From Betaproteobacteria bacterium (lineage in GTDB: Bacteria > Pseudomonadota > Gammaproteobacteria > Burkholderiales > Casimicrobiaceae), in NCBI GenBank assembly GCA_013298045.1, contig JAAFJI010000009.1, positions 1 through 33,765 of the forward strand: DNA of 33,765 nucleotides, in the 5' to 3' direction. Position 1 is the stretch's first letter. Each line of letters starts with the position of its first letter. Under the pieces are notes generated by a model. The model saw nothing but the letters and a program-made list of their open reading frames with translations, was not told where the DNA came from and searched no databases. Shown here piece by piece: positions 8,518-17,870 of the stretch. The position numbers and the translations under genes are program-made.

Positions 8518-10023
8518 ATGAACGTTCGGATGCCTACCGCGCCGCGCCCACTTGCGTCGGCGTTGCTTGCAGCGGGGCTTGGTTTTGCCGCCATTCCCGC
8601 CCATGCCGCCACCTTTACCGTTTCAACCACTGCAGACGCAGGTCCGGGCAGTTTGCGGCAAGCCTTGTTAGACGCAAACGCCTCTGCTGGTGCGGACACG
8701 GTGGTCTTCAACTTACCTGCCAGCAGCGTGATTACGCTGAGCACTGGCGAAATTGACATCACCGAGACCGTCACAATCACCGGTCCCGGGGCAAGCAATC
8801 TGACGATTACCACCAACCGCAGCAGCCGCGTGTTTGCCATGACCGGCGCTGGCACCGTTGGGATCAGTGGGCTCCGCTTCGCGAATTCTGGCGCGACCGC
8901 GCCCGCATGCGCACCCGGCGGCGCGCTCTATTCCTCCGACACCAGTTTGTCGATCTCGCAATCAGTCTTTCATAACAACTCATCTGGAACCTGTGCGGGC
9001 GGAACACTCTATTTCACGTCAGAGGGAACGACGCCAACGCTCACCGTCACAGACAGCACATTCACCAACAACTCGGCCGGCACGGGCTCGCAAGGCGGTG
9101 CACTCTACATTCGTGGGGGTATCGCCAACATCTCACGCAGTGTCTTCTCAGGAAATTCGTCGGGAGACACCGGCGGCGCGATTTACGCCTATGACCATGC
9201 GGGGCTCACCATTCGAGATTCGGTGTTCACATCCAACACTGCTCCTGCGGGCGGTGCCATCGAAAGCCGCGACACGAGCGGTAGCGTGAACATCTCGGGT
9301 TCGACCTTCAGTGGCAATACGGCCACAGACACTAGCGGCAAGGGGGGCGGAGCAATCGCGCTTTACGGAAGCGGCGCGTCCGTGATCGAGAACTCAACGT
9401 TTACCGGAAACACAACGGCTGGTAGTGAGGGTAGCGCGATTTACTTGTACACAACGTCGCTAACGCTTCGCAATGTCACGATCTCTGGAAATACAGGCTC
9501 CTCCGCAGGAGCCGTCCGTGCAGAAGCCGAATCGACCCGTACGCTCACGCTCATCAACACCGTGGTGGCCGGAAGTGGCGCTCCCGACGTTTCCACGTCA
9601 GGTCTTTCAGCAACAGGAACGAATTCGTTGGTCGAAAATCAGACCGGTCTGGGCTTGGGCGGTTCCGGCAACCTGTCAGGCGCGCCAAACCTTGGGGCGC
9701 TCGCCAACAATGGCGGGTTGGTCGTGGGTGCATCGGGCTTCACTTCGCCCATTCTCACGATGCTGCCGATCGCGGGCAGCCCGCTCATTGACAATGGCAG
9801 CGCCGCCGCGCTCGGCACGTTGACCACTGACCAGCGTGGCGCAGGTTTCGCGCGAGTCACGGGCAGCAACCCCGACATTGGTGCGGCCGAGTTTGGCTCG
9901 GGTGTGGTCGTGCAGGCAAGACCACCCGCAGTTGTCCCGACATTGGGAGCGCTGGGCTTGCTGCTCACGTCGCTACTCACGGCATTCACTGGCGGATTGA
10001 GCTTACGGCGTCGGCGAAAATAA
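8518..10023 (+). CDS. Secreted parallel beta-helix surface protein (choice-of-anchor-Q-like) with C-terminal IPTL-CTERM-type sorting signal
   Basis: Signal peptide; repeats such as SVFHNNSSG, STFTNNSAGTGSQGGALYI, SVFSGNSSGDTGGAIYA, STFSGNTATDTSGKGGGAIAL; NPDIGAAEFGS; C-terminus VVPTLGALGLLLTSLLTAFTGGLSLRRRRK. Confidence 0.85.
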   Translation: MNVRMPTAPRPLASALLAAGLGFAAIPAHAATFTVSTTADAGPGSLRQALLDANASAGADTVVFNLPASSVITLSTGEIDITETVTITGPGASNLTITTNRSSRVFAMTGAGTVGISGLRFANSGATAPACAPGGALYSSDTSLSISQSVFHNNSSGTCAGGTLYFTSEGTTPTLTVTDSTFTNNSAGTGSQGGALYIRGGIANISRSVFSGNSSGDTGGAIYAYDHAGLTIRDSVFTSNTAPAGGAIESRDTSGSVNISGSTFSGNTATDTSGKGGGAIALYGSGASVIENSTFTGNTTAGSEGSAIYLYTTSLTLRNVTISGNTGSSAGAVRAEAESTRTLTLINTVVAGSGAPDVSTSGLSATGTNSLVENQTGLGLGGSGNLSGAPNLGALANNGGLVVGASGFTSPILTMLPIAGSPLIDNGSAAALGTLTTDQRGAGFARVTGSNPDIGAAEFGSGVVVQARPPAVVPTLGALGLLLTSLLTAFTGGLSLRRRRK

Positions 10024-10040
10024 CATATTTTTTCGTATGT

Positions 10041-10124
10041 GCCGGATACAGAGCCGCTTCGCGGCTCTTTTTTATTTGAATTGTGAAAATATTAAAATGC
10101 CCGGAAAGCGCGTTTTCATTGGGC
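10041..10124. repeat. 84-bp-class dyad element, copy E2 (84 bp)
   Basis: GCCGGATACA ... TTTTCATTGGGC. Inner arms weak, but outer arms TTTTCGTATG (10030-10039) / CATACGAAAA (10128-10137) are a perfect 10-bp inverted repeat. Interior holds a terminator hairpin. Confidence 0.5.
10050..10073 (+). terminator. Rho-independent terminator of the beta-helix protein gene
   Basis: GAGCCGC-ttc-GCGGCTC followed by TTTTTT. Confidence 0.8.
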
Positions 10125-10147
10125 TTTCATACGAAAAGTTAAATCAA

Positions 10148-10795
10148 TCAAACTTTTGGGCGAATCCGCATATTGAACGCGACCGAAATCCGCTCGGAGT
10201 CGCTCCGGTGCGGTGTGACGTAATGCTGCATCCAGCTCGGGAACATCACCAGCAAGCCGGCCGTCGGAACGGCACGAAAGCGAATCTCTCCCTGATCGGG
10301 AACGCCAAGGATCGTCGCGTTAGCCCGTGGATCGAGGAGCTCCATGCGACCGCCAGGCTCATCGGCCGCGATGCTTCGAGGATAGTAAACGCCCGACCAA
10401 GAGTAGCCGCCGTGTGCATGCACCACATGAAACGCATGCGCCGGTGAGACATTGGCCCACGCCTCCACTTCGACCGATGCATCCAGCGGCGCAGCATCTG
10501 CGGGTCGAACCTGGCGAGTGATCCGGTGCATCGCCTCAAGCGCCGCGTCGCGCAACATGGCGCATTCCGAGGTGGGCCAGTTGAACAAGTCGCGCGGCGA
10601 CTGCCATCCGCCGCGATTCGAAATTTGCCGCGACACCGGCATGGCCGCACGTCGCGCCAAAATGGTTTCAACGAGCCGCTCGTTGAATTGCTCGTTCGAA
10701 AAGGGCAATGTCCACTGCAGAACTGGGGTCGCGAAATGCCAGTAAACCATCCGCTCGGGGCTCGGCTCAACACGACCTAAAGGAAAGGCATTCAT
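10148..10795 (-). CDS. Putative 2OG-Fe(II) oxygenase (TIGR02466 / 2OG-FeII_Oxy_5 type)
   Basis: VEAWANVSPAHAFHVVHAHGGYSWSGVYYPRS...GRMELLDPRA...PTAGLLVMFPSWMQHYVTPHRSDSERISVAFNMRIRP. Confidence 0.8.
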   Translation of the reverse strand: MNAFPLGRVEPSPERMVYWHFATPVLQWTLPFSNEQFNERLVETILARRAAMPVSRQISNRGGWQSPRDLFNWPTSECAMLRDAALEAMHRITRQVRPADAAPLDASVEVEAWANVSPAHAFHVVHAHGGYSWSGVYYPRSIAADEPGGRMELLDPRANATILGVPDQGEIRFRAVPTAGLLVMFPSWMQHYVTPHRSDSERISVAFNMRIRPKV

Positions 10796-10816
10796 AACGA
10801 CGTTCTCACGGCTACG

Positions 10817-12679
10817 CTACCCAGCGCGATCCAAGAATTCGATGATTTGCTCGGCGGCCGCCACAGCATCGATGTTCGCTGTGTCAATCCGAAGCTCTGG
10901 GGAAACGGGCGCTTCGTAGGGCGCATCGATCCCGGTGAAATTACGCAGCTCACCCCGCCGCGCTTTTTTGTAGAGCCCTTTCGGATCGCGCGACTCGGCG
11001 AGTTCGAGCGAGGCGTCGACAAAAATTTCAACGAACTCATCGGTGGCGAATTTCTCGCGCACCATCTGTCGCTCCGCCGCGTACGGGGAGATGAAGGACG
11101 CAATCACGATGAGCCCGGCGTCCACCATGAGCTTCGCCACTTCCGACACGCGTCGAATGTTTTCCACGCGATCGGCTTCGGTGAATCCGAGGTCGTGACA
11201 CAGACCATGACGCACGTTATCGCCATCGAGCAGATAGGTGTGCCGCCCCATTGCATGCAAACGCTTTTCCACGAGGTTCGCAATGGTCGATTTACCTGCG
11301 CCCGACAATCCGGTGAGCCAAAGCACGCGCGGGGTCTGTCCAAGCGCGCTCGATCGCGCGGCGCGATTGACGGTGAGCGTTTGCCAATGCACATTTTGCG
11401 AGCGGCGCAGCGCAAAGCGAATCATGCCGGCCGCGACCGTTTCATTGGTGCTGCGGTCGATGATGATGAAGCTGCCGGTGTCGTGTTGCTCGACGTACGG
11501 ATCGAATGCAATCGGCTGCGCCGTCGTCACGACGCAAACGCCGATATCGTTGAGCGCGAGCGTTTTCGCGGCGATTTGCTCAAACGTGTCCACGTTGCGA
11601 CGAAACTTGGGCTCGCTCAGCGTCGCACTTACTGTGCGAGCGCCGACCTTCATCAGATACCCGCGCCCGGCGACGAGCGGCGTGTCACTCATCCACACAA
11701 TGTCGGCTTCGAACTGATCGGCCACCTGTGCAGGCGCGTTGCGCGCAACGATCAGGTCGCCACGACCGACATCGATCTCATCGGACAAAACGACCGTTAC
11801 CGAGCGACCGGTCGTTGCCACCTCAATCGAGTCATCGCCCCAGGTAACGATTTGTTTGACCGTCGTTTCGCGTCGCGACGGCAACACCGTCACCGCGTCA
11901 CCAACGCGCAAGCTGCCCGCGAGCACGCGACCGCTGTAGCCGCGAAATGCGGCGTTCGGGCGATTGACCCATTGCACCGAGAAGCGCAGCGGTTGATCGC
12001 CCAATTCGCGCTCGCCTGCTTTCACCGAGTGCAAATGCGCAAGCAGCGTCGGACCGCTGTACCAGGCCATCGCGTCGGAGGCGTGGCAGACGTTGTCGCC
12101 ATGAAACGCGGAGAGCGGAATGCTCACGCAATCGGTCAACGCGAGCGACGCCGCAAAGCTACGGAAATCCGCGTCGATCTTTGCAAATACCGCTTGATCG
12201 AAATCGACCAAATCCATTTTGTTCACCGCAAGCACGAGGCTTTCCACACCGAGCAGCGCGATCACATGACAATGCCGCCGCGTTTGCTGGAGCACGCCTT
12301 TGCGCGCATCGATCAACACCACGGCAAGGTCCGCGTTCGAGGCGCCGGTGACCATATTGCGGGTGTACTGCTCGTGACCGGGCGAATCGATCACGATGAA
12401 CTTGCGCTCAGGCGTGGCGAAGTAGCGATACGCGACGTCGATGGTGATGCCCTGCGCGCGCTCAGCCGCCAACCCGTCGACCAAAAGCGCCGGATCGAGC
12501 GCATCGCCCTGGGTGCCGAATTGTTTGGAGTCGCGGGCGAGCGCCGCGAGCTGATCCTCGTAGACCGAGTTCGTATCGAGCAGGAGCTTGCCGATCAGCG
12601 TGCTTTTGCCGTCGTCAACGCTGCCGCAGGTAACGAAGCGCAGCAGCGAGGTCGCATGTTCGTTCGCGTGCCCGCTCAT
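10817..12679 (-). CDS. cysNC: Bifunctional sulfate adenylyltransferase large subunit / adenylylsulfate (APS) kinase
   Basis: GTPase half [30 protein letters not shown]...[19 protein letters not shown]...NKMDLVD. APS kinase half [83 protein letters not shown]. Confidence 0.96.
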   Translation of the reverse strand: MSGHANEHATSLLRFVTCGSVDDGKSTLIGKLLLDTNSVYEDQLAALARDSKQFGTQGDALDPALLVDGLAAERAQGITIDVAYRYFATPERKFIVIDSPGHEQYTRNMVTGASNADLAVVLIDARKGVLQQTRRHCHVIALLGVESLVLAVNKMDLVDFDQAVFAKIDADFRSFAASLALTDCVSIPLSAFHGDNVCHASDAMAWYSGPTLLAHLHSVKAGERELGDQPLRFSVQWVNRPNAAFRGYSGRVLAGSLRVGDAVTVLPSRRETTVKQIVTWGDDSIEVATTGRSVTVVLSDEIDVGRGDLIVARNAPAQVADQFEADIVWMSDTPLVAGRGYLMKVGARTVSATLSEPKFRRNVDTFEQIAAKTLALNDIGVCVVTTAQPIAFDPYVEQHDTGSFIIIDRSTNETVAAGMIRFALRRSQNVHWQTLTVNRAARSSALGQTPRVLWLTGLSGAGKSTIANLVEKRLHAMGRHTYLLDGDNVRHGLCHDLGFTEADRVENIRRVSEVAKLMVDAGLIVIASFISPYAAERQMVREKFATDEFVEIFVDASLELAESRDPKGLYKKARRGELRNFTGIDAPYEAPVSPELRIDTANIDAVAAAEQIIEFLDRAG

Positions 12680-13593
12680 CAGAAATAGCCCTCACGCTTT
12701 TTGCGCTCCATCGAAAACGCGGTGTCTTTGTCGATGGCGCGACCTTGCCGCTCGGATTGCCGGCTCGCGCGAACCTCCTCGACAATGTCCGCCACCGTCG
12801 TCGCGGAGGACTCGACCGCACCAGAGAGCGGGTAGCAGCCGAGTGTGCGAAAACGCACTCGCCGAATGCCGGGTGTTTCCTTCGGTTCAAGCCGCATTCG
12901 ATCATCATCGACCATAATCCAAATGCCATCTCTGCGAACCACTGGACGAGGCGCTGCGAAGTAAAGCGGTACGATTTCAATCTGTTGATGCAGGATGTAT
13001 TGCCAAATATCGAGTTCGGTCCAGTTTGAAAGCGGAAACACGCGAAAACTCTCGCCAGCGTGTTTGCGAGCGTTCACTAAGCGCCACAGCTCCGGGCGCT
13101 GGAGCCGTGGTTCCCACTGGTGCGCGGTGGTTCGGTGCGAAAACACACGTTCTTTGGCGCGGGATGCCTCTTCGTCGCGCCGCGCGCCGCCAAACGCGCA
13201 ATCGAAACCGTGCAGATTAAGCGCTTGCCGCAGCCCTTGCGTTTTCCATTCGTCGGTGTGCCGTGAGGAGCCGTGATCGAACGGATTGATCCCCGCCGCG
13301 AGCGCATCGGGATTGCGATGCACCAGCATCTCGATGCCCGGTTGCGCCGCGATCTTCGCGCGAAAGGCGATCATTTCCCGGAATTTCCAGGTCGTATCCA
13401 CATGAAGCAGCGGAAACGGCAGCGGCGATGGGTAAAACGCCTTCTGCGCGAGGCGCAGCAACACCGAGCTGTCTTTACCGATCGAATACAGCAGCACCGG
13501 ACGCTCGCATTCGGAAACGGCTTCGCGAAAGATGTCGATGCTTTCGTCTTCAAGACGCTGCAAATGCAGTGGCAAATCGCGCGCTAGACTCAT
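12679..13593 (-). CDS. cysD: Sulfate adenylyltransferase subunit 2 (small subunit)
   Basis: [41 protein letters not shown]...[16 protein letters not shown]...[16 protein letters not shown]-terminus [13 protein letters not shown]. Start [26 protein letters not shown] at 13593; overlaps cysNC. Confidence 0.95.
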   Translation of the reverse strand: MSLARDLPLHLQRLEDESIDIFREAVSECERPVLLYSIGKDSSVLLRLAQKAFYPSPLPFPLLHVDTTWKFREMIAFRAKIAAQPGIEMLVHRNPDALAAGINPFDHGSSRHTDEWKTQGLRQALNLHGFDCAFGGARRDEEASRAKERVFSHRTTAHQWEPRLQRPELWRLVNARKHAGESFRVFPLSNWTELDIWQYILHQQIEIVPLYFAAPRPVVRRDGIWIMVDDDRMRLEPKETPGIRRVRFRTLGCYPLSGAVESSATTVADIVEEVRASRQSERQGRAIDKDTAFSMERKKREGYF

Positions 13594-13697
13594 CGCGCTA
13601 TTTTGCACGGAGCGCGCAGCCTCGCTCGCGCCGCAGGCGTATGGATTCGTGCCACGGCTAAGAACATGCGCGCACCGGAGGACATAGAACCTAGCGC

Positions 13698-13727
13698 TTG
13701 GCAACGCCCGGCGTTTCGGGCTAGAAT
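13698..13727 (+). promoter_or_regulatory. Candidate sigma70 promoter for rpsF-rpsR-rplI
   Basis: TTGGCA (13698-13703), 18-bp spacer, TAGAAT (13722-13727), in the divergent cysD/rpsF region. Confidence 0.55.
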
Positions 13728-13864
13728 CGCGGGTTCTGCTCCACGGCACATACGTCTGCTGAATTCTTCGGAAACAGGCGGCGGCTAATTCAAAACGTCG
13801 GGAGTCGGTAAGGCGCTTCGAGTGATCGAAGCAATTTCTGTCCATAGAAACGAAAGGCAATGAC

Positions 13865-14227
13865 ATGCGTCATTACGAAATCGTCTTTATCGTCCATCCG
13901 GACCAAAGCGAACAAGTCCCGACGATGGTTGAGCGTTATCGCTCCCTGGTGACGGGCAAAGGCGGAAAAATTCACCGCTTAGAGGATTGGGGTCGCCGCC
14001 AGTTGGCCTACGCGATCAACAAAGTCTACAAAGCGCACTATGTGTGCATGAACATCGAGTGCGATGCGGAAACGCTCGTTGAACTCGAGACGTCGTTTAA
14101 GTTCAATGACGCCGTGCTGCGTCATCTGACCGTCAAAAAAGACGGCGCTGAACTCGCCCCATCGCCCATGATGACCGGCGAAAAAGCCAAAAACCTGAAC
14201 GCGCCGGAAACGGCCGAAGCCGAATAA
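13865..14227 (+). CDS. rpsF: 30S ribosomal protein S6
   Basis: [53 protein letters not shown]; operon context. Confidence 0.97.
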   Translation: MRHYEIVFIVHPDQSEQVPTMVERYRSLVTGKGGKIHRLEDWGRRQLAYAINKVYKAHYVCMNIECDAETLVELETSFKFNDAVLRHLTVKKDGAELAPSPMMTGEKAKNLNAPETAEAE

Positions 14228-14239
14228 GGAGCACCGACC

Positions 14240-14524
14240 ATGGCATTTACACCTCGTGGCAAGGGCAACCTTCGCAATAACAACCGGAAGCCGCGCGAAG
14301 CGAGCTTATTCAAGCGCAAGAAATTCTGCCGCTTCACCGCAGCAGGCGTCAAAGAGATCGACTACAAAGACGTCGACACACTCAAAGATTTCGTTCAGGA
14401 GAACGGCAAGATTCAACCGGCACGCGTTTCGGGCACCAAAGCTCGCTACCAGCGCCAGTTGACCACTGCCATCAAGCGCGCCCGCTTCCTGGCACTCCTC
14501 CCGTACTGCGATCTGCACGAATAA
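14240..14524 (+). CDS. rpsR: 30S ribosomal protein S18
   Basis: [70 protein letters not shown]. Confidence 0.97.
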   Translation: MAFTPRGKGNLRNNNRKPREASLFKRKKFCRFTAAGVKEIDYKDVDTLKDFVQENGKIQPARVSGTKARYQRQLTTAIKRARFLALLPYCDLHE

Positions 14525-14543
14525 TCGGGACGAAAGAATCATT

Positions 14544-14996
14544 ATGCAAATCATTCTGCTCGAAAAAGTAAAAAACGTCGGTCTGTTGGGCGACGTCGTG
14601 AAAGTCAAAGACGGCTACGCACGTAACTTTTTGATCCCGCAAGGTAAAGCCAAGCGCGCCACGCAAGTCAACATCGACGATTTGGCGAAGCGCCGCGCCG
14701 AGCTCGAAAAGGTCGCTGCCGAGAAACTCGCAGAGCAACAAAAGCTCGGCGAGAAACTAAACGGCATCGAACTCAAAATGTCGCAAAAAGCCGGTGTGGA
14801 CGGACGCTTGTTCGGCTCGGTCACCAATAACGACATCGCCGACGCACTCAAAGCGCAAGGCTATGACGTGGTCAAGGCAATGGTCTTGATGCCTTCGGGT
14901 CCGATCAAGATGATTGGCGAGACGCCGGTGAAGCTCGCGCTTCACACCGACGTTGACGCCGAAATCAAAGTCGTGGTGATTGCCGAGAAAGAGTAA
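14544..14996 (+). CDS. rplI: 50S ribosomal protein L9
   Basis: [40 protein letters not shown]. Confidence 0.97.
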   Translation: MQIILLEKVKNVGLLGDVVKVKDGYARNFLIPQGKAKRATQVNIDDLAKRRAELEKVAAEKLAEQQKLGEKLNGIELKMSQKAGVDGRLFGSVTNNDIADALKAQGYDVVKAMVLMPSGPIKMIGETPVKLALHTDVDAEIKVVVIAEKE

Positions 14997-15013
14997 TTTC
15001 TTCCTCGCAAAAC

Positions 15014-15049
15014 AAAAACCCGCCCCAGCTAACTGCGGCGGGTTTTTTG
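15014..15049 (+). terminator. Rho-independent terminator downstream of rplI
   Basis: ACCCGCC...GGCGGGT followed by TTTTTT. Confidence 0.85.
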
Positions 15050-15151
15050 TTGTCCGCTTAGCCGCGCTGCGGTCGTGCAATCCCGGCGGCTCGCGCTCCG
15101 TGCCGCTGCGGCATGTCAACCCAAACAACTTGCTTGGCTATTTCTCGCGTT

Positions 15152-15235
15152 GCCCTATAAAATATGCCATCCTTCGCGATTAGCGCTTAAGTAAATACTT
15201 AATAAATTGCAGGTCAAGTTCATATTTTATGCGGC
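15152..15235. repeat. 84-bp-class dyad element, copy E3 (84 bp)
   Basis: GCCCTATAAAATATG (15152-15166) ... CATATTTTATGCGGC (15221-15235); arms match 13/15 after reverse complement. Confidence 0.75.
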
Positions 15236-15252
15236 GAAGTCTGCAAAAGCTA

Positions 15253-15957
15253 TCACCGCAAACCTCGTCGCCGAAACATTCCTGCCAACAGTGCGATGCC
15301 GAGCGCAAGCGCCATCATCGCCCAGGCGCTAAGCGTTGGTACGACCGTTGGAGCCGCCGCTGCCACCACGACTGTCGTCGCAAGTGTGCTCGACCCGCCT
15401 GCGCCATCGCTCACGCTCACAGTGAAGCTGTATGAGCCAATCACCGTGGGCGCACCGGTCAATGTGCAATTCGGGTTAAGCGCAATGCCCGGCGGCAACG
15501 CGCCCGCCACGAGCGTGCAGGTGTAAGGCGGCACGCCGCCGCTCACGCCGATACCCCCGACGTAGCTTTGCCCGAGCACGCCAGGCGGCAATGCGGGGGA
15601 CAGACTGAGCGCGTAGGCGATCACATTGACCCCGGCGAGAACCTTCGCCTCGCGCCCGTCGGCATCGGTCGCCCAGATTTCGAACGGGATCGTCGCCGGT
15701 GCGGGCGTGCCGGTAAGACTGCCAGCGGGCGAGAGTGTCATACCGTTGGGCAAACGGCCCACTTCGTTGGTAAACGCATAGGGCGCTTGACCGCCGCTCG
15801 CCGTGAACGCCTGGCTATAAGGCACGCCCGACGTACCTGGAGGCATGCTGCTCGGTGCGATCGTCACCTGCGCGAAGGCGAGCGCGGTCGCGAGCGAAAA
15901 CGCCGCCGCGACGATGCGCCTTGCCTTCCGGCGCAGGACAAAGATAGGATTCGACAT
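15253..15957 (-). CDS. Secreted protein with putative-Ig repeats and IPTL-CTERM sorting signal
   Basis: Two He_PIG-like repeats (GVPYSQAFTASGGQAPYAFT..., GQSYVGGIGVSGGVPPYTCTLVAGALPPGI...); C-terminus VVPTLSAWAMMALALGIALLAGMFRRRGLR. Confidence 0.85.
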   Translation of the reverse strand: MSNPIFVLRRKARRIVAAAFSLATALAFAQVTIAPSSMPPGTSGVPYSQAFTASGGQAPYAFTNEVGRLPNGMTLSPAGSLTGTPAPATIPFEIWATDADGREAKVLAGVNVIAYALSLSPALPPGVLGQSYVGGIGVSGGVPPYTCTLVAGALPPGIALNPNCTLTGAPTVIGSYSFTVSVSDGAGGSSTLATTVVVAAAAPTVVPTLSAWAMMALALGIALLAGMFRRRGLR

Positions 15958-15978
15958 GATGAAGCCGCTCCGCCCGCG

Positions 15979-17607
15979 TTAGCGGCGCGCGCCGGTGATG
16001 AGCGCCTCCAGCGCGTTCATACGCTCGCGAAGCGCGTTGAGTTCGCGATCCTTGTCGGCGAGTGCGGCAGTGAGCGCCTGAATCGCGCCGAGCGCAACGC
16101 CCGCCATGTCGCCTGGTGCGATTGCTTTCGGATTGTTGCCGAGCGAAAAGGTGCGATGAAAGTCCTCAGCCGTCGGTCCAAGATGCTGCTCATCCTTGCT
16201 CGACGCAAGATAGTTCCAGGTGTAAATCGGCAGCTTGGCGACCGCTTGAAGCAAGCGCTCACCACTCACCGGAATCATGTTCTCCTTGAGCGTGATCGAC
16301 GAAGCCTGGGTCAGCGCACCGGTAATGTTCAAATTGCCATTGGCCGCGAGCGTGAGCTGCGGCGTCCCCGCGCCGGCGACGTTGACGCGGAAGCCGCCCT
16401 GACCGGCAGTCGTCTCCCAGGTGGTCACAGGCGCTGCCGTGGTCTGGTAGCTCACCGTCACGTCGCCGTTGTTGACCAGGCTCGCGAGGGTGCGTGTGGC
16501 CGTGGTCGCGCTCGCCTCATCAACCAGCAAGCGCGTACTTCCGTCCTGGCGACGAAGATGCAAGGGTTGTGCGGGCGACGCGGTGCCGAAGCCTACATTG
16601 CCGCTGGCTGCGATATCGATCGCACTCGTTGGCGCGCCGGGGCGAATACGAAACGGTAGACGGTTTCCGCCAGTCTGATCGCGCACAAAAAAGTTCGCTT
16701 CGTTGCCAGCGACGTCCCAGGTCTGCGCGGTGTAGCCGCCGCTGTTGTTTTGCTCAAAGCGAATCGCCGGGGTGTCCGATGTGTTGGCGTGTATGTCAAG
16801 CACCGGCGTGGCCGTGCGCAGTCCGATCTTTCCGTTGTTGCCGATGAATAAACTGTTGGTCGGCGCACCGCCGCTCACGGTAAACGGAATGGTCACACTC
16901 GTGATGTCTTCAATCGAAAACTTATTCGCCCCGCCGCTGGCCGAATCGTTGGCCGTGAGCTGCCAATCGGTGGCCGGGAATGCACCAATGCTCGTGTCCT
17001 CAAACTTGATGCGGGTGTTGTTTTCTTTGAGACGGATGGTGTCGAAGCTGAAAACTTCGTTGTCAACGCAGTCAAAGCCGACGCAAAGGCTACCCTGAAC
17101 GATTTGATCGTCGGGAACTACGACATCCTTGCTGTCGTCGCGACGGGTGCGTTTGCTCGCGTCGCTTGCGACCTTGCCATCGGCTGCCCGTTTGGTCGTG
17201 TCTCGACGCTGCGGCTCCTCCGGACCCGCCGTATAAAGCACGCCGCCCTGAATCAGGAACGCGCCGTTTCGCGTCGCCACCTGCGGCGGCGTTCGCGGCA
17301 CATCGCGACTGAGTCCACGCGGCGCGACCGACGACACAAAAGTTAACTCGTAGGTGTAATTTCCGGCCGCGAGCTGCGCCGGATCGGCGACGATCTGCAC
17401 CGCCTCGGCACCGAAGTTGCGCTCGGTGACGCTACCGTCTGGGCCTGCGATGCGAAGGGTCGCCGCAGCATGCGGGAAATCCGTCGCCCATCGCAATTGC
17501 GCCCCGCTTTGCGACTGGGTGACCGGTCGATTCGATGACGAAGCAAGCGTGATCGTTGAACTCGCCGCGAGCGCACAGGCAACGAGCGTTAAGACAAAAT
17601 TTTTCAT
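15979..17607 (-). CDS. Secreted protein with C-terminal Peptidase_S74-like intramolecular chaperone domain
   Basis: Signal peptide MKNFVLTLVACALAASSTITLAS; C-terminus ASSITLKENMIPVSGERLLQAVAKLPIYTWNYLASSKDEQHLGPTAEDFHRTFSLG...IAPGDMAGVALGAIQALTAALADKDRELNALRERMNALE. Confidence 0.75.
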   Translation of the reverse strand: MKNFVLTLVACALAASSTITLASSSNRPVTQSQSGAQLRWATDFPHAAATLRIAGPDGSVTERNFGAEAVQIVADPAQLAAGNYTYELTFVSSVAPRGLSRDVPRTPPQVATRNGAFLIQGGVLYTAGPEEPQRRDTTKRAADGKVASDASKRTRRDDSKDVVVPDDQIVQGSLCVGFDCVDNEVFSFDTIRLKENNTRIKFEDTSIGAFPATDWQLTANDSASGGANKFSIEDITSVTIPFTVSGGAPTNSLFIGNNGKIGLRTATPVLDIHANTSDTPAIRFEQNNSGGYTAQTWDVAGNEANFFVRDQTGGNRLPFRIRPGAPTSAIDIAASGNVGFGTASPAQPLHLRRQDGSTRLLVDEASATTATRTLASLVNNGDVTVSYQTTAAPVTTWETTAGQGGFRVNVAGAGTPQLTLAANGNLNITGALTQASSITLKENMIPVSGERLLQAVAKLPIYTWNYLASSKDEQHLGPTAEDFHRTFSLGNNPKAIAPGDMAGVALGAIQALTAALADKDRELNALRERMNALEALITGARR

Positions 17608-17747
17608 GTCCCACCCCAGTTTGTTTGGAACCGCGAGTGTAGCGAGCGCTCAGAAAAATGGAAGGGGTCGGGTTTCGGCAACGCGCAGCGAATGTGGAGC
17701 CTGATTGCGGCACGCAGCGCGAGAATTTAATAACACTATCGCTTATT

Positions 17748-17831
17748 GCCTCAATGGATATGGCGAATTAAACGCTTTTTATAATTGTTTACACAATACT
17801 TTATCTAGACAGACACCATTTATCATTGGGC
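17748..17831. repeat. 84-bp-class dyad element, copy E4 (84 bp)
   Basis: Outer arm plus boundary is a perfect 14-bp inverted repeat: TATCGCTTATTGCC (17737-17750) / GGCAATAAGCGATA (17829-17842); inner arms GCCTCAATGGATATGG / CCATTTATCATTGGGC. Confidence 0.75.
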
Positions 17832-17870
17832 AATAAGCGATAAAGTTTACGGATTGGCGCTGAGCGGCAA

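Noticed and set aside
10847-12688. 613-aa plus-strand ORF opposite cysNC
   Set aside because: Antisense to an unambiguous cysNC; low-complexity Arg/His-rich translation typical of the mirror frame in GC-rich DNA.
15568-16659. 363-aa plus-strand ORF (also 20551-21549, 18770-19516, 5118-5963, 3270-4034)
   Set aside because: Long antisense frames over well-supported genes; Arg-rich composition, no recognisable motif.
15979-17607. Prophage tail-fibre gene
   Set aside because: S74-like C-terminus occurs in phage fibres, but the protein has a signal peptide and no phage genes are nearby.
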